DNA of 64,000 nt from Rhinopomastus cyanomelas. Taxonomy: Eukaryota > Chordata > Aves > Bucerotiformes > Rhinopomastidae. The notes beneath the pieces are model-generated. The model was not told where the DNA came from, searched no databases, and was given only the letters and a program-made list of their open reading frames with translations. Below, one piece after another: positions 23,380-37,346 of this stretch; positions within the stretch are counted from its first letter, which is position 1, and each line of letters starts with the position of its first letter. The stretch lies in NCBI GenBank assembly GCA_013400115.1, contig VXBP01001149.1, positions 186,001-250,000 on the forward strand, given 5' to 3'. The position numbers were made by a program, and so were the translations under genes.

Positions 23380-23864
23380 TACCTCAATTCAAGAAAGATA
23401 TTGAAGTGCTGGAGTGGGTCCAAAGAAGGGCAACAAGGTTGGTGAAGGGTCCGGAGAACAAGCCCTGTGAGGAGTGGCTGAGGGAGCCCAGACCATTTAG
23501 TCTTAATAACAGAAGGCTAAGGGAAGACCTTATTGCTGTCTACAGCTACAGGAAGGAGGCTGTAGAGCAGTGGTGTTATCTCTTCTCAGAAGTAACAAGT
23601 GACAGGACAAGAGAAAATGGCCTCAAAGTGTGTCAGGGAAAGTTTAGGTTAGACATCAGGGAAAGTCTGTTCATTGAAAGGGTCATCAGGCCTTGGTACA
23701 GGCTGCCATGGAAATGGCTGAATTGCCATCCCTGCAAATGTTTGAAAGTCACGTAGATACGAAGCTTAGGGATGTGGGTTAGTGGGGAGCTTGTTACAAT
23801 TAGAGTTGGACTAGATGATCTTGAAGGTCTTTTCATCCTAAACAATTCTATGATTCTGTGATTC
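23380..23864 (+). repeat. CR1 LINE, 5'-truncated, about 485 bp
   Basis: An open frame here (to 23756, about 125 codons) is the C-terminal part of CR1 ORF2: VQRRATRLVKGPEN, RRLREDLIAVY, TSDRTRENG, and a decayed version of the final 'WNRLP' block (WYRLPWKW). The 3' UTR has 'ggactagatgatcttgaagg' and ends in 'caattctatgattctgtgat'. Its wording differs from the 12336/14168 group, so it comes from another CR1 subfamily. It lacks the catalytic domain. The open frame is probably incidental survival rather than a used gene. Confidence 0.93.
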
Positions 23865-26800
23865 CACATTGGATTAGTAGTGGCTGTTGGAATCATGAGC
23901 AGGGCAGGTTCGGCATCTATTCCTATGTGGTGATGTTTTGGTGAAATCTCCAGCTGTCCCTGCAGTAGACATGCTTCACCTCCCCAGTGCCAAACCTTTC
24001 CTTTGTCTAGGACACTACTCTAGGAGCCGTGATACCCAAGATGCAGAGAGCTTGAGGTGTAAAACAGGATGAATAATGGACTTGGTCTTAGCTTTAGAGT
24101 AAATGCTGGGACATCTGTGGCTCAAAAAGCTGAGTGAAACAGATGAGAGCTGGTAGCAGACATGCTTGGCTGAGGGGATACAGTTACTGAATAAATGCTG
24201 ACAGAGACTACATGAATTTCTAACTACAGTTCGTGACTAACTTCCATCTCACTGTTAGACTAAGACTGGTCTCTAAGTGAAGACCACATAAACATCCCTA
24301 CGAGAAAAAGCTTTTCATTACAAGAATGTCACTTTGATTGCTTGGTTCACCCACTCTGGAAAAAAAACTCTGGAAACTACCTAGAACGAAGAACTCAGCT
24401 AAACAAAGAGACAGAAAATACAAAAGCGACAATGAACAAACAAATATTCCCCAGAAAACAAAGACAAAGCATCGCTTTGGCAGAATTTTAACTGAAACAT
24501 GTAGAAGTCAAAACCTTTGTAAAGGTCGAGAAGTTTTAACATCTCTTCTGATTTTACATGGAGAGGGCTAAGATATTATTACTCTGGTGAAAAGTAAGCA
24601 ATGACAGCAGCAAGAAAGAAGACAGAAAAGGCTGAGGGTTGAAGGCCATGGTGTTTTTCAGAACTTCAGAAGAGGTTTGCCCTCACCTTGAGTGGTAAGT
24701 ATACAGCCAGAGCATTTGTTCCATGCACAGTATGTACACAAAAATTTTCCCTTTATGACCACAAAAATTGGACAGCAACAACAGCCACATGGTAGCATGG
24801 AAATGAATGATAAAAAAAAAAAAAAAGGATCAGAATCTCATTTTAGTCAAATTATCTTCCAAAACAGCTCTTCTAATTCTCATAAAGTACAGATTAACTT
24901 CCTTTTTCCATCTAATGCTAGAGAATATCAGTCTAGAAGCAAAGCACACACTCCACAAACTGCCCACATGTTGCTCATTCAAAGTTAATATGAGCAGTCT
25001 ATAGCTTTTAACAAAGCCTAGAACATGCAGAGGTTTCCCTGGCATCACCAACTTAAAACAAAGATAGTCCACAAAACAAGAATTTCAAGAACGTAATTAC
25101 CAATACCTCCTCAAAGTTCCAGATCAGAGTAATGTGTTCTATAAATACAGTTTTTGAAATGTCTATTCCTCCTGGGCCACATGAATTTAGAAAAGGTGTC
25201 TTTCAGTCAGGACAAGATCTCTTCAGGTTTAGACCACCAGTTCAAGCTGGAAGAGAAGGGAAAACAACAGATGCCAAAGAGGAAGAAGGAATGAGGGAGT
25301 CAGAGCGACATATAAAATCAACACGAATGTAATATTAAAACTGAGAATGTCAGCTCCAATTGCTAAGTGAGGACATGAGCAGGAGCCCGTACTAGCACAC
25401 GAGCAGCACTGCAGCTTGTTAATAGTAAGACAAATTTCCAGGAATACGTGTTTCTGAAACATAAAGCAACTGATTTTAAAAAGCCCTGTGAAAAGGAAGG
25501 AGGGAGAAGAGCAGCAGAAAGCACCATGAGAGTGGAGGGGACTTTAGCAACCTACAAGATCCTCATCAGTGAGACCTGGCAAGAGCACTCAATGGGGTCC
25601 TATCACATCCCAGCCAGAGTGCCACGCCACATGTTCCTGCCAACGTGCAGAGCTTGAAGAAAGTACACCAGCACTGTGTCTACTGCCCATCTCCACTGCT
25701 TAGGAATGGGAGCCCAGTGTCCTTCAGACATCCAGTTGCCAGAAGGACTCTCACCAGGGACAGACAGGTCAGAGGTAGCTCTAGGGGAAATGGGAGGTTT
25801 ATCTGTATTAATGTTCTGTGAGGGAAGCTCTGGTGCAAACACTGGGCTGACTGACAATAAACACTTTCCCCAGAAAAACGAGCCCTGTGCTGTATTAGTA
25901 AAGCTCCTAATTTTTTAACTCTCAGTCTGCCAGGAATCTGCACTGCGGGCCTAGGGAAGCTGCTTTTCTCACATGTTTTGGTTTCCTCCTCTGCAAAACA
26001 GGGTTGGGAACTCTTACAACATTTTTTGCACACTTATTCTTAAATTCCATTCCCCACAAGGATGAAATAAATTCTTCTGTAACAACTATTTTTGTGTTTG
26101 ATTTCCTGGAGTGACACTGTTTGTGTTTTCAGTGGAGAAAGACAAAGGGAAGAGAAAAAGTCGCCAAGGACTAGCCTGTATTCCATAATTTAAGTTAGAG
26201 AGTGTTTTTGGAGCAGGACTAACACTCTTGAGCCAGCACTGACAAGAACTCAGCTGAGTGTTCTACGCAGCATATCACAGCTGTTGGACTTCTGATCTCT
26301 CAAGCACATGAATAATACTTTTTTCCTGCTGAAATTTTCTTCCAAATAAATACGTTTCCATAAACAGATCAGTCTGGAAGAAGTAGATTTCTAGTAAAGC
26401 TCAAGTTTTAAAAATAATTCTTAATGAATCTTCATGCTAGTTCAAGAGGAAAGCAGATGCAATAAATACAATAAGCAGTACAGGCATTTTCTGAAAAAGC
26501 TTATGACTCGTGTCACCAGACTAGCAAGGACTTACTAGCATGTAGAGTGCTGAGGAGAAATACCTTCCTCTTCACTCGCTCCACTTGCCTTGTTTATGTA
26601 CAGTTCTCGTGCTCATTAATGTCTAATGATTCTGTGATTCTGTAATACTACAATGTGTTCATACAACTTTGCTTCCTTAAATGTCACAGGGTGTCTGAGT
26701 CCAGCCAGTAACAGAAGAATTCACTTCAGAGCAAATGAAGCCATCACTGCCAAATGGTACCCATGGTGTGTACGTGCTGCTGACTCTCCATCAGCATCCA

Positions 26801-27860
26801 TGGGGTTTTGAAATTTTTTTCATTTCATTTTAAAGGCTTTCAGTCAGGCTCTCACTAAGGCTGTAAATTTTTGAAAATACCTTGCCTGAAGTTCTTATTT
26901 GTCCATTTCATATCTTCTTTACTCTCTCCTGTGTGAATGTAATCCATTGCATTTGCTTTGGTCTGTGAACAGTGCACTCTGTGCTGCTGCATTAGCAATA
27001 CCACAGCTCCCACAGTACTCCTCTGCATCTTCAGTAAAGTAGGTAAGAATTTGGTCACTGCAGGATGTAATTCAGATCTAATGTGAGTCACCGGCGTCCG
27101 TAAATTCCTTTATGTATGTGTTATTGCCATGAATTGCAGTGTAGAAATCGTTGTTTCTGTAGTGAGAAAATGAATGAAAAAAGTGCTGATTATACTCTAT
27201 AGCGTTCTTCTCTTTTTTTGCTACCTTCTTACAAATCCAAAAATGTCTTTACCTGTGCATTTTCAGCAATGATTCTGGTTCCTATGAGAACTCTGTATGG
27301 GGAATGAGGAACATTGGATTCCACTCCTGGGTCCACAGTGGCCTCTGGATAAAACAGAGTCATTCATAAAAATACCTCTTCCACTTCTGGGAAGTTTGTT
27401 GAGATCTGAAATTGAAAACTGGCATGGAAAAAAACAGGTGTTATTGATCAATGTTTTTTACATTATTAAATTGGTATTTAACTATTACATTCTCCCCTCC
27501 TTCCCCTTCAAGTAAACACAGAATGGGCAGAAAGAGAATGACAACAAGACAGACAGAAACAAAGGTGCTGCAGCACAAAGGGTGGCCTGAAAATAAACAA
27601 AAATCTCTGGCTCTCAAGATGCATCCGCAGTTAGTCATGCCAAATCTGTCCCTCCTGCAAACTCGTTGTCTAGGGATGTTGTTAGATGCTGTGGCCACAG
27701 CAGCTTTGCCAAGGCTTCTTTCTTTTCTTATTTATTACAAAAGGGTGGAAAAGAATTTTTTGAAAAAGGGAATCAGTTTCTAGTGATCCATTTGTGACAA
27801 TTCTAAACCACAGAATATGTGGAGCCTAAAAACCTTAAGGGTTTCTCTTTCAGATGTGCA
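23865..27860. other. Intergenic DNA, no gene recognised
   Basis: This contains a 15-A run and a short string at about 26622-26648 (attctgtgattctgtaat) that resembles a bare CR1 octamer tail. Overlapping frames of 60-117 codons (25676-26033 on both strands, 27451-27783 plus) carry no recognised domain. Confidence 0.5.
24812..24826 (+). repeat. Poly(A) run, 15 nt
   Basis: Fifteen consecutive A residues. No recognisable retroposed gene precedes it, so it is treated as a simple repeat. Confidence 0.85.
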
Positions 27861-28495
27861 TTCACAGAATCACAGAACATAAGGGATTGGAAGAGACCTC
27901 AAAAGACCATCTAGTCCAATCCCTCTGACACAGCAGGATCACCTAGACCAAGTCACATGTGAACATGTCCAGGCAGGTTTTAAATGTCTCCAAACAAGGA
28001 GACTCCACAACTACCCTGGGAAGCCTGTTCCAGTGCTCTGTCACCCTCACTGTGAAGAAGTTCCTTCTCATATTTATATGGAACCTCCTGTGTTCCAGCT
28101 TACACCCACTGTCCCTTGTCCTATCACTAGATGACATTGTGAAGAGGCAGAGAAGAACCTCTCTTGATCTGCTAACCAACCCAATTCTGATCCACCCCAG
28201 GATGCCGTTGGCCCTCTTGTCCACAAGAGCACGCTGCTTGCTCATGGTCATCCTGCTGTCCACCAGGACGCACATGTCCCTTTCTCCTACATTGCTCTCT
28301 AACAGCTCAGTCTCCAGCCTATAGTGGTACCTGGGGTTGTTCCTGCCCAGATGCAAGACTCTACACTTAGCCTGGTTATGTTTCATTAAATCTCTCTATG
28401 CCCAGCTCTCCAGCCTGTCCAGGTCTCGCTGAATGGCAGCACAGCCGGCCGGTTTGTCAGCCACACCACCCAGCTTTGTGTCATCCGCAGATGCT
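27861..28495 (-). repeat. CR1 LINE, 5'-truncated and internally deleted, about 635 bp
   Basis: The minus-strand copy has a complete octamer tail (plus-strand 'ttcacagaatcacagaaca' at 27861) and a 3' UTR closely like 14168 and 12336. ORF2 is longer at its upstream end than in the other copies. However, the block between the 'SRSREV' region and the 'SSDRTR' region is missing near 28140-28145, so the parts normally flanking the RPHLEY/VQRRA segment are joined directly. It begins inside the reverse-transcriptase palm, a few residues before the ADD motif. Confidence 0.95.
27943..28495 (-). pseudogene. CR1 ORF2 remnant with reverse-transcriptase catalytic motif
   Basis: From upstream on the minus strand: ADDTKLGGVAD (catalytic Asp pair at 28480-28488; the usual preceding Phe reads Ser), QRDLDRLESWA, an in-frame stop, then MKHNQAKCRVLHLGRNNPRY (CR1 thumb region). 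A deletion join follows at about 28142. After it come SSDRTRDSGCKLEHRRFHINMRRNFF and the EHWNRLPRVVVESP block, ending DMFTCDLV. From the Met to the end, 147 codons stay open despite the deletion, which happened to preserve the frame. The upstream stop and the missing N-terminal half mean no functional reverse transcriptase could be made. Confidence 0.88.
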
Positions 28496-31400
28496 TTGTT
28501 TTACAGCGGACTGTTATCTCTATTTCTTTGATTGATAGGGCTGTAATGCCTAGGAAAGAGTGGAATGGATGGACCAGCCACAAATAAAGACCCCAGAAAA
28601 GGTCAAAGTAGTGGGGCACTTCACTACATTTCTTGAAGGATGCTGGGTATTAAATGTCAGATGCAATCTTTGTAACGAGATTGAAGTAACAATCTGGTAG
28701 TGTGATCCTATTCTTTGAATGACAGTCTTGTCACATTTTCTAATGCTCTTTTGCCAGGGTATAAATTGAGGGAGAATGTCGTCTATCGTGTGAAATATTT
28801 GAATAATATGGCACATTCAGGAAATAGAAGAAAAACTTGAGAAAAGGCAGAAAACAAAAAAAATAATTCCTTGTTAGATCCCTGATTTTCAAAGTTGTCC
28901 TCCTGAAAACGTTTTGTGGTATGACAAAGCAGGTGCTAAGAGTTCGATCCATACTGGTGGCATTATTGTTTTATAATGATGCTTTCCACTTTGGGTTTAG
29001 ACTAAACCCAGTACACCCAACAGCAGCAGCAGGCTTGATGGTGCTTGTCTCAGTCTGGACAGATATCTCTAGTAAGTATGATGAAGGAAACGCCTGCTGG
29101 AAGGAAGGAAATTTGACAGCCTTTTCTGGAAAGATTACTTCCCACTTGAGATGTACACCCTTTTACAGCGATCGGCGTTACACTTAACGTGTATTTCTGT
29201 ATCATCATAGTACTGCCTCAGAGGTTTTCAATCAATACATCTTAAAATTTCTATAGAAGATTCAGCTTGGTCATCAGTTCATTGCCCCGTACCTCTCTGC
29301 CCTGGCAGTGCTTTACACTGTCATGTCCCCTCTGATCTCTGTCAGCTGCACCCTCTTCCTTTAAAATTTCTGAACATAAATTGTTTTCTGGCTACCGAAG
29401 GACATGTTTGAAGAGGTATATTAGACTGCTGCTCTGCTGTCACTATTTCCTTATAGATACTCTGTTATCTTTTCAGTGAGAACATTTACTGCCAGGAGTG
29501 CCAGGGAGAAGAATATAAAAGTTTCTCCTGGGAAAGCCAGACATGCCCAAGCCCCAATTAAACTTGCCTGATTTATGCACATAGCTAAACCAGGAAGCAC
29601 AGGGTGGATGCAGGTGGAGGCACATGCCTTGTATAAAGGTTCCAGCCTGGGTTATGTACTGAAGCATCATGTTCTACATTATGCTTCACCCAAACAATTA
29701 ACTTCTACTTGTGAGTGGATTCACTTCTATTTGTGAGGCAATCAGCAAGCTAAATATTTTGCAAGTTTGCCCCATGATACTATTGCTAGTTCTGCATCCT
29801 TACAGTATGATTAGGGTTGGTCATAGTTTAATTCATATAAAAATGGAAAAAACTCTTGCAGTTGAGGCTGAATTGCATCAGGACAAAAGCAATTTGTCTC
29901 TGACTGTACTGGCAGATAAACCATGGCAGAAGTGGCTTGATGCTGTCAGGAAGACAAGGTCACAGTGACTATGTTCAGCCTGTGGAACAGGCACACACAA
30001 GGACACTCATTGCAGTGCTGTCCCTGATGGCTTAGACTTGAAACTGGATGTACACTTGTAGCTCTCCTTCTTCCTTCGTGGTGGCTCCCTTTTCTAAGGG
30101 AAGTGCGGGCAGGGAAGGATGGTATTTCACATCTTGGCACTCACCTCAGTATGGAATAAGAATGTGCCCAGAATGCACATCAAGGCTGAGATCTGAGTAG
30201 TTGTCATTGCTCTTCCTGTATCATGGACATGCCTCGACTGAGATTGGCGTGGCAGACTCTCTACTGAGATCAAAGATGTTTTGTTTCCTTTTTCTCCAGC
30301 CCCTTGGCTTCTCCAAGCAGAGATTTAGCTTGACCTCTTGCATGCAAAGTATAAAAGTCATGCACAGACATGAGCAGAAAGACAGGATTAGCTCAATCAG
30401 GAGCAAGCTATAGGTCCCACCATGTAAGAAAGAGAATGAGAAGTTAAAGGGCTAAATTACGAGTAATGACAATATAACTTGTTCTACAATTTAATAGATT
30501 TTCAGCAGAAGACTGAAGTGACTGAATGGAAACGAGTGAACTTCATGTAGCGGATTTTACCTCCTACTCACTTTCACCCCATTGAGCTTTCCTTTTCTGA
30601 TCCTGGGAGAAGAGCCTGCGAGTCTTTACCTCCTTCTCTGATTTTCTTCAAGTTCTTAAATAATACATGGCCTTACCATTCCCACGTGTGAGACTGCCCA
30701 GTATCTCCCTGCACTGCATTTCACTCTCCTGTTCTCATTTTCTCTTGTTTTACCAAATAGTAGTCTGGGAGTTTAACATTTGTCATTTGCTGTGTGGATA
30801 AAAATCATTATCTCAAATAGCTCAGCACTGGTACAAGTTTGCTAGTTGTGCTGATGTCAGACAAGACAGTGTGCTGGACAACAATGATCTTGGAGCTACA
30901 ACTCAACAGGATAGAAATAAATTATGCTTTCTCCTTTTATTGGCCTTCTCTCAACTGTTTGCCTTAGGAACATTTTAAAAACTTGTAGTAACACCTCAGT
31001 TGATTCTTCCCCTCCAACAAGAACAACCAATAACCTCCGAAAGATTGCCAGACATGGCTTTCCACATACAAAAATGCCCTGCAAGCAATGGGAATAAGGG
31101 ATGCTATCCAAATGAAACACGCTACATTTAAAATGCTGCCATGCCTGTTTTTTCTTCTGATTCTGTGCTAAAATTATGTTATTCAGTGATCATTTCTGTG
31201 ACGCTCATCAGACTGAGATCTCTGTTCACATATCCAGAGCTTATTTAAGAGCTGCATCTTGCACAAAACTGTGTGAACTTCTTTGGCTTTCTGAGCACAT
31301 TTATTGTTTTATTCTTTCTAACTCATTGCCTTGAAAAAAGCCTTGAAAAAAGTCTCATTGGATGGAATTTTTCCCCTCACACAGGCCAGATGAAACCAGC

Positions 31401-34400
31401 TTTGTTTTCCACACACCTTCTCTATTCCTTTCTTCATCTTCACTGGCGGTAATGGACAACAGCCAACTTCAGAAGGCAAACAGACATTTATTCTCTTCAA
31501 TCGCCCAGTGGTTGGTCAGAGGAGACCACAACTATCAGTCAGTTGACTATTCTTGCATGGAATATTGCAGAACACTTGCTAGAACCTTGGTTTTCAGGAT
31601 GCAAGGAACCAAAGAAAGAATATTATCAGATGCATCCTGACTGGGCTCAGATTGATGCTGACCATTCACTTTCCCTTCAGGCTACTGCAGAAGGAAGACG
31701 CTGAACTATAGGCAGCAGTTGTTGCACTGGAGTGCAGCAGCAGCCCCAAATTCCATCCATGACTTTCTTATTGCTAAGCATTCTTTCCTACAGAAAAAGT
31801 ATTTATTTAATGGGAACCAGATTTGGGTCATAAACCTTAAGCCTATCAAGCTTTATGTTAGCTAATGTTTACCTCATTGTTTGGAGGTTTTTTAAACTCT
31901 CTCTCTAGTAAAAAAGACATTGCTGTAAAGGGAATGCAGGGAAGCAAATAAAGCGAAGGAAAGCAGGAAATACTATGAACTGCATGTGACTTGCAGCTGC
32001 AGGGTTGCTCACAATTAAGAGCCCTGCCTCGACAAAGTGGCTTATGTGCTTTAACAAATATCAGCTGTTTGTTTAGGGTGTAATGAACAAACTAGAGGCA
32101 GAGTGACAACTGCTTCAAGTAATTATGAAGACAGCTTGCAAACTATGGCCCCACTTGTTTCAGATGCAGAATGACGACAGTTGGGCTGCTGTTGCTGCCA
32201 GCTTTATTTCTGAGCACTTTTATTTCCATATTTCAAAGGTCAGTGTGTGGTGGCGACAGCAGCTAAAGAAAGCCTGTGTGAACAGCGTGCCTGTCTGCGA
32301 GTCCTTGTGAGAGAGAGGAAACAAAAAGAGAGAAAGAGAAGCATTTTTCAACACTACCTGTAACTGCTGCATTAATAATACACTGTTAATGAAGTGTTTA
32401 TAATTTGTTAAAGCCTAGGGGTGCAGATGAGTTTGGGGTTTCTTTGCTGCTAGCATCATTTAAATACGCAGCAAGGGGGACTTAGGCCTGAGGAGTTCAC
32501 AGTGTTAATGGTAGAGATGGCAGACAGTGATCCCAGTTCTACATGGGAACGTGAAATAACTTATCCAGGCATACAGAGGGTTTAACAGCCAGGTAAAGCC
32601 TGCATCAATTTGAAAACTATATCTCAGACTATTTTTTAGGCTGCCTCTTTGCCTTCCTCTAATTCCTACAATTTATGTTTTATAATGTTGTTAATTTGTA
32701 TTTATGGAGAGGCTGAGGATTTTGTGGTATGTAATAATCATCTAAAAGAGCCAACTGTCACATACATAGAATAACACCTGCTAGAATTTCTACAGGATTT
32801 TTGAGACATTTTACCAAAAGACTTGCTCGAATTTTCAAAAAAGTTGCCCAGTTTTAATTTTCCACATTTTCTTTCCTGTAAGAACTTTTATCTACTAAAT
32901 ATCTTATAAGATAAACATGAAACAGCACAGGAATGGAGGTGAAGAAATAAGGAGAGAGTGAACACGAGTGGGTTGCTTGGAGAGGCATGGACAAGGGAAG
33001 CTGCCTTGGCTGCAGAACTGGCAACTCATTTTAAGCACTGTGTGGTCACCCCAGGGTTTGTGACAGACAGGTCTGAAGAGCATATGAAAGGAATAAGCAA
33101 GTTAATGGTCTCCTCACAGGAATGGCAGGAGGTAACATAAAACCAAGATATTTGCATGTGATGCAACAGGAGTGAAGCTGTTGTGCTGATTTCCACAGAA
33201 TCACAGAAGACTGGATTTATTTGAGGTGTCTGAGTAGAATGGGAAAGGAAACCAATTGGCTGCACTGACAAGGAAGGTGAGTCAGGAGGTATGACATTTC
33301 TGATGAAATAAGAGGAAGGTTATGACAACACGGAGTATAGTGTGACAAAATGAGAGAGGAATTTGTGAGATGGTGTGGATGCAAAACTGACAGCAGTTAC
33401 CCTGGCTGCTGGGAGAGAGTGAGGCCATCAGCCCAAGGAGTGGAAGGCTCAGATACAGGGAAGCCAATGAAATAACTTCTGGGGAGCCCATGTGTGTGAC
33501 CTGAGATCAGAGTGACGGAGAGGAGGAAGGAAAATAAATAATGCATCCCGTCCTTCCTATCAAGTTTATGATTCTTTGCAAGATGTGTGTGTGGGAGGGG
33601 TGTTTCCAAATTACAGGAAATTAGAAATTTCTTCAACCAATAAAAAAAATAAATGCAAGGCGGTTGATGAAAGACAATAAATGGCAGCCAAAGGTGGATG
33701 GATGATCCTTCAGTGAACTCTGAAGTGCTTGTTCAAAGATGTAAATAGCTTTTCTTCTAACACAGCCCAGGTTTGGCAGCTGCCTTCCCTCCCCCCCCCC
33801 CCAAGTTCAGAAAATAGAGTAATTTCACTTACACTTCAGTCCACGCGCAGGCACCTCTTGGATTCAGAAACACAAGCCAATATCTCATTGTATATACCTG
33901 TGCTTCTCCAATATCTACTGTCAAATAAGTTCCACATATGTGGTGTTTTTAGTCATTCAAATCCTGGTTCACTGACTGTTTAAAATCTGCCTTCATGTGT
34001 TCCCAGGAAGAGACTGATAAATTTTAGAGGTTTCCTTTTCTTGGTGCTCCTTTTTCTTTGTGGAAAATTGTCTCTTCCATAAAAGGTTTGACCGGTCTTC
34101 ATGAGACGTATTCTTGCAGAAAAAGCCCACATTAGGCTACATGTGCCTGAGGAAAGAGAAAAATAGCTGAGAAAAGAAATAACACTGCTGAATTATCTGA
34201 AGTTATGCATTTCCAGACCTTTAGTCTGCAAAGCTGAGAAAAAGTTCTACTGACTTTTATTATTCCCTATGCAGGATAATTTTCAATATCTACTTGAGAA
34301 ATGTGAGTGGTAAACTAAATGCAAGTAAAATTTTAATCTTTTTATGATAGCACTTTTCTTAGTTTCTTCCATAATAATAGTTTAGTCTTCTTTCAGTCTC

Positions 34401-36934
34401 ACTTGGCAGATTTCCTGGTTTGTCTTTGTGTAGGGCAGCTCCCTTAAATTCAGCAGAGAGAGGCATGTGCCACTCTCAAGTAGCCATTCACAAGTGGTCT
34501 CTGAATTTCTTTTAGTGCTGAGTGGATTCAACTTCTGGTTCTCTCCTAATAATCTTAGTTGTACAGCACATGCTCACAAAGGTCCCTCCAAAGACAGTTG
34601 GATCTCAGCTGCTGTGGCTGAAACAAGGGAGGCAGGGAGCTATTGCTCTAGCTGTCTTTCATTGCTGTCATTTGCAGTTCTTCTCCCAGTTGAAGTCCCT
34701 GGAAGTGTTTACTTCTTAGCAAACAGGCTGATGCAGCATCCTAGGTCACTTTTCTACCGCACCGTTGTTTTGCACTGCTAAGCTAAAATGCACATATACA
34801 TTTAATGCCATGAATAAAAACCTGGAAAATAAAACTGCCTTTTTATGTTTGTTCTTATAACACTTCTACAAGTTCCAGTTGTAAAAGGTAAGAAAGCTGT
34901 AACATAACTAAGCAAGTACGTGATAGTAGTGAAGGTAAGCGCTGCTTAGTGTGTATCAGAACAGACTGAGAAGGAAGCTTAGCAACACCCCAGCAGAGCA
35001 CGGTAGCATTTAATACTTGCCTTATTTTTGTCTTCATTTATAGACTTGAGCTGTTTACTTTGAAGCCTGGCTGTTTATGATTTCCTTCAAGGATGGACAC
35101 TATAAGAAAAGGAGATAATCTGTTGCCAAGGCCACCCAATGGGCAATTTATTGAGACAAGACTAAAATACTGTTTTTTACTTTGACAGTTACTGAGTTGA
35201 TGAGTGTTAAGCTGGGCTCTTACACTGTACCTCTGACTCTACAGCTGACACACTTGGAAAGATATTACCACCTGAAACTGGAGCTGAGCAGCCATGTTGA
35301 TTGCTGTGTTTGATTGCGTGGCAAATAACTGCAAAAAGGTTTAAATGGAGATAACAAAGGTGGCTCTGGTCTGAATAAACAACTATGGATTTACCTCATC
35401 TGTGATTCAGTAGGCCAGGACAAGGCAAGCCATATAGTTTGTCTTGCCCACGTTAGAATAGTGCATCATTGACCTCTCCCAGCTGATTTGAGAGCCAAGT
35501 GACATACCAGTGCAGGGCAGCTTGTAGGGAGGTGTTTATTTTAGAGGTATATTGAGTCTGCTGGGAGATTACCAATTTTCTGCTTTGGTAGTGTCTATCT
35601 TTATTCTTCATTGACAAGAAACTTAGGCTTTGATGCCAAGAAGCACTATGAAGAAGAAGTATTTCTCTCGCCTATTATCCTTCTCTTTGTTGAAGCTGAG
35701 AATGAACCTATTTATTTCTATAAGAGATTAACTCAAGAGTAGCAAGCTAATTTTCATTTAGTTTCTCATATGCTTTTTCTGCTTTGTGATAGAATAGATG
35801 GAATTTTTTAGTACTTTTTAAGACCAGGTTAAAAAAAAAAGGTAAACAGGCAATTATAGCATGGCAATTGCATTTAAAAAATCCTTGCTACAGCTGCTGT
35901 TCCTGCAGAGTTTCTCATTTTGTCTTTATTATAGTACCAGCAACCACTCTCTTTGTTATCAACTGTATTTCTCTTCATTGCTAGCAACAGAGAAAGGGGA
36001 AAAAAAAGGGAAATACAGAGGACTGCAGATCAAGCAGAAAACACTGACATACTCAGTTAATAAGGGATTCCCCCTAAGGTCTTCTGAGATCCCAGTCTTG
36101 CAGTGTTTAGGACATGTACTCATCAACACAGGCAGACATTTCTGCAGTTCAAGGTTCTTAATACGTTCTGTATGCCATGTTTTTCTCCTGAAAATTAAAC
36201 ATAATGTGTTGGTGGGACAGCAGAGTGTCAAGTTTTACTGTATCAGATGGTCTGTGTAAAACTATAGGGGCTACGAGATCCTTCCCTAGAAACTGACTTT
36301 TAAATTCCCGACAGCTGCTGCAATATGGCACATTTCAAAAGCCAAAACATTCACCCAGAAACACTTCTTGATAATAGATTTCATGCCCCTTATTTGATTA
36401 GTAACATTTTAAATTAAAGCAACTGAAGGATAAGTAATTTTTTTCCACTGCAAGTCCAGTAGCAGTATTCAGAGGGAAGCAATGCCATGGAAAGGGAAGT
36501 CACACCCTTCTTTGTGGTGCTTAATGTTTTGGTAACTTTGGTCAAAATACCGGCTAAAAGTTAATGAAGAGGCCATAGGTTAAATGAGGAGGTCATGGGA
36601 TAAGCCCTGATTTGTTTATGATCCAGGACAGAAAGATACCATGCTATAGGCTCAGCTGCCAAGAGAACTGGGTAAAGATTTTGCTAAATACTACCATCTT
36701 CACATCAGGAACATTTCAGGGCAAACGTAATTCTGCAGGGTTTTGGATGAAAAATAGCTGGGCAAAACTGAAACGATGCTGGTCAGTAAACTGAAACAAA
36801 AAGATAGTTCAATATCATCTCAGCCTCCCCACTGAAGTTATCTATCTACTTGTCGACATATGACAGAGTCTTGGGAAGAGGAGTGGTTTGTGTTTACCTG
36901 CTGATGAGTTGGGATGAACAGCTAATATTGTTTT
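28496..36934. other. Long unique-looking AT-rich stretch, no gene recognised
   Basis: No transposon, RNA gene or exon is recognised. Frames reach 132 codons (35861-36259 plus, with 35959-36231 open on the other strand) but show no domain. A poly(C)12 run is near 33791. Part of the block, about 32030-32470, has dense homeodomain-like TAAT sites and little decay-like low complexity, and could be a conserved non-coding element. That is only an impression. Confidence 0.45.
33791..33802 (+). repeat. Poly(C) run, 12 nt
   Basis: Twelve consecutive C residues preceded by TCCCT. This is a simple repeat prone to slippage and to sequencing error. Confidence 0.85.
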
Positions 36935-37346
36935 CTAAATAAAGTAAGGTAAGAGTGAACAGAAGTCTAGGAAAGGTTCATTTAAAGGATCATTGTATCC
37001 TTCCATGACTATAACCTTCTCAAAAGTATTACCAAGGCTGGTTAAAAGTAATAGGCAGAAGGGCGATGCCATATGTCTGATGGCTGGAGGGGTTTGCTTA
37101 CCATTTTGCTCACAGGGTTTCCTTTTCTGTTTAGGTGACCACTGTACATTCACTGGGCTGAGCATAACTGTGTATGCTTTATATTGGTATGAGCTTGGCT
37201 GTGCCATTATATCTGTTTTCATTTCCACCCACAGGTCTTCTCTGCTTCTTCTGATCCCCTTCTCTGCTGAGGAGTGTAGCTCCAGATGTGGACTAAACGT
37301 GGACAAAAGGCACTGTGTATCAGCAGCCATTGCACATGAGCCTTGA
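36935..37346. other. Segment open on both strands (131 and 117 codons), function unknown
   Basis: A minus-strand frame (36935-37330) and a plus-strand frame (36993-37346) are both open across nearly the same 400 bp. Neither translation shows a motif, signal peptide or family I recognise. Chance is a plausible explanation. An old coding or retroelement segment is possible but unsupported. Confidence 0.3.

Noticed and set aside
26622..26648. Bare CR1-like octamer tail (attctgtgattctgtaat)
   Set aside because: Only about 27 bp and without the adjoining 3' UTR wording. It may be a remnant but is too short to call.
33196..33215. 'acagaatcacagaa' resembling a minus-strand CR1 tail
   Set aside because: The following sequence does not continue as CR1 3' UTR.
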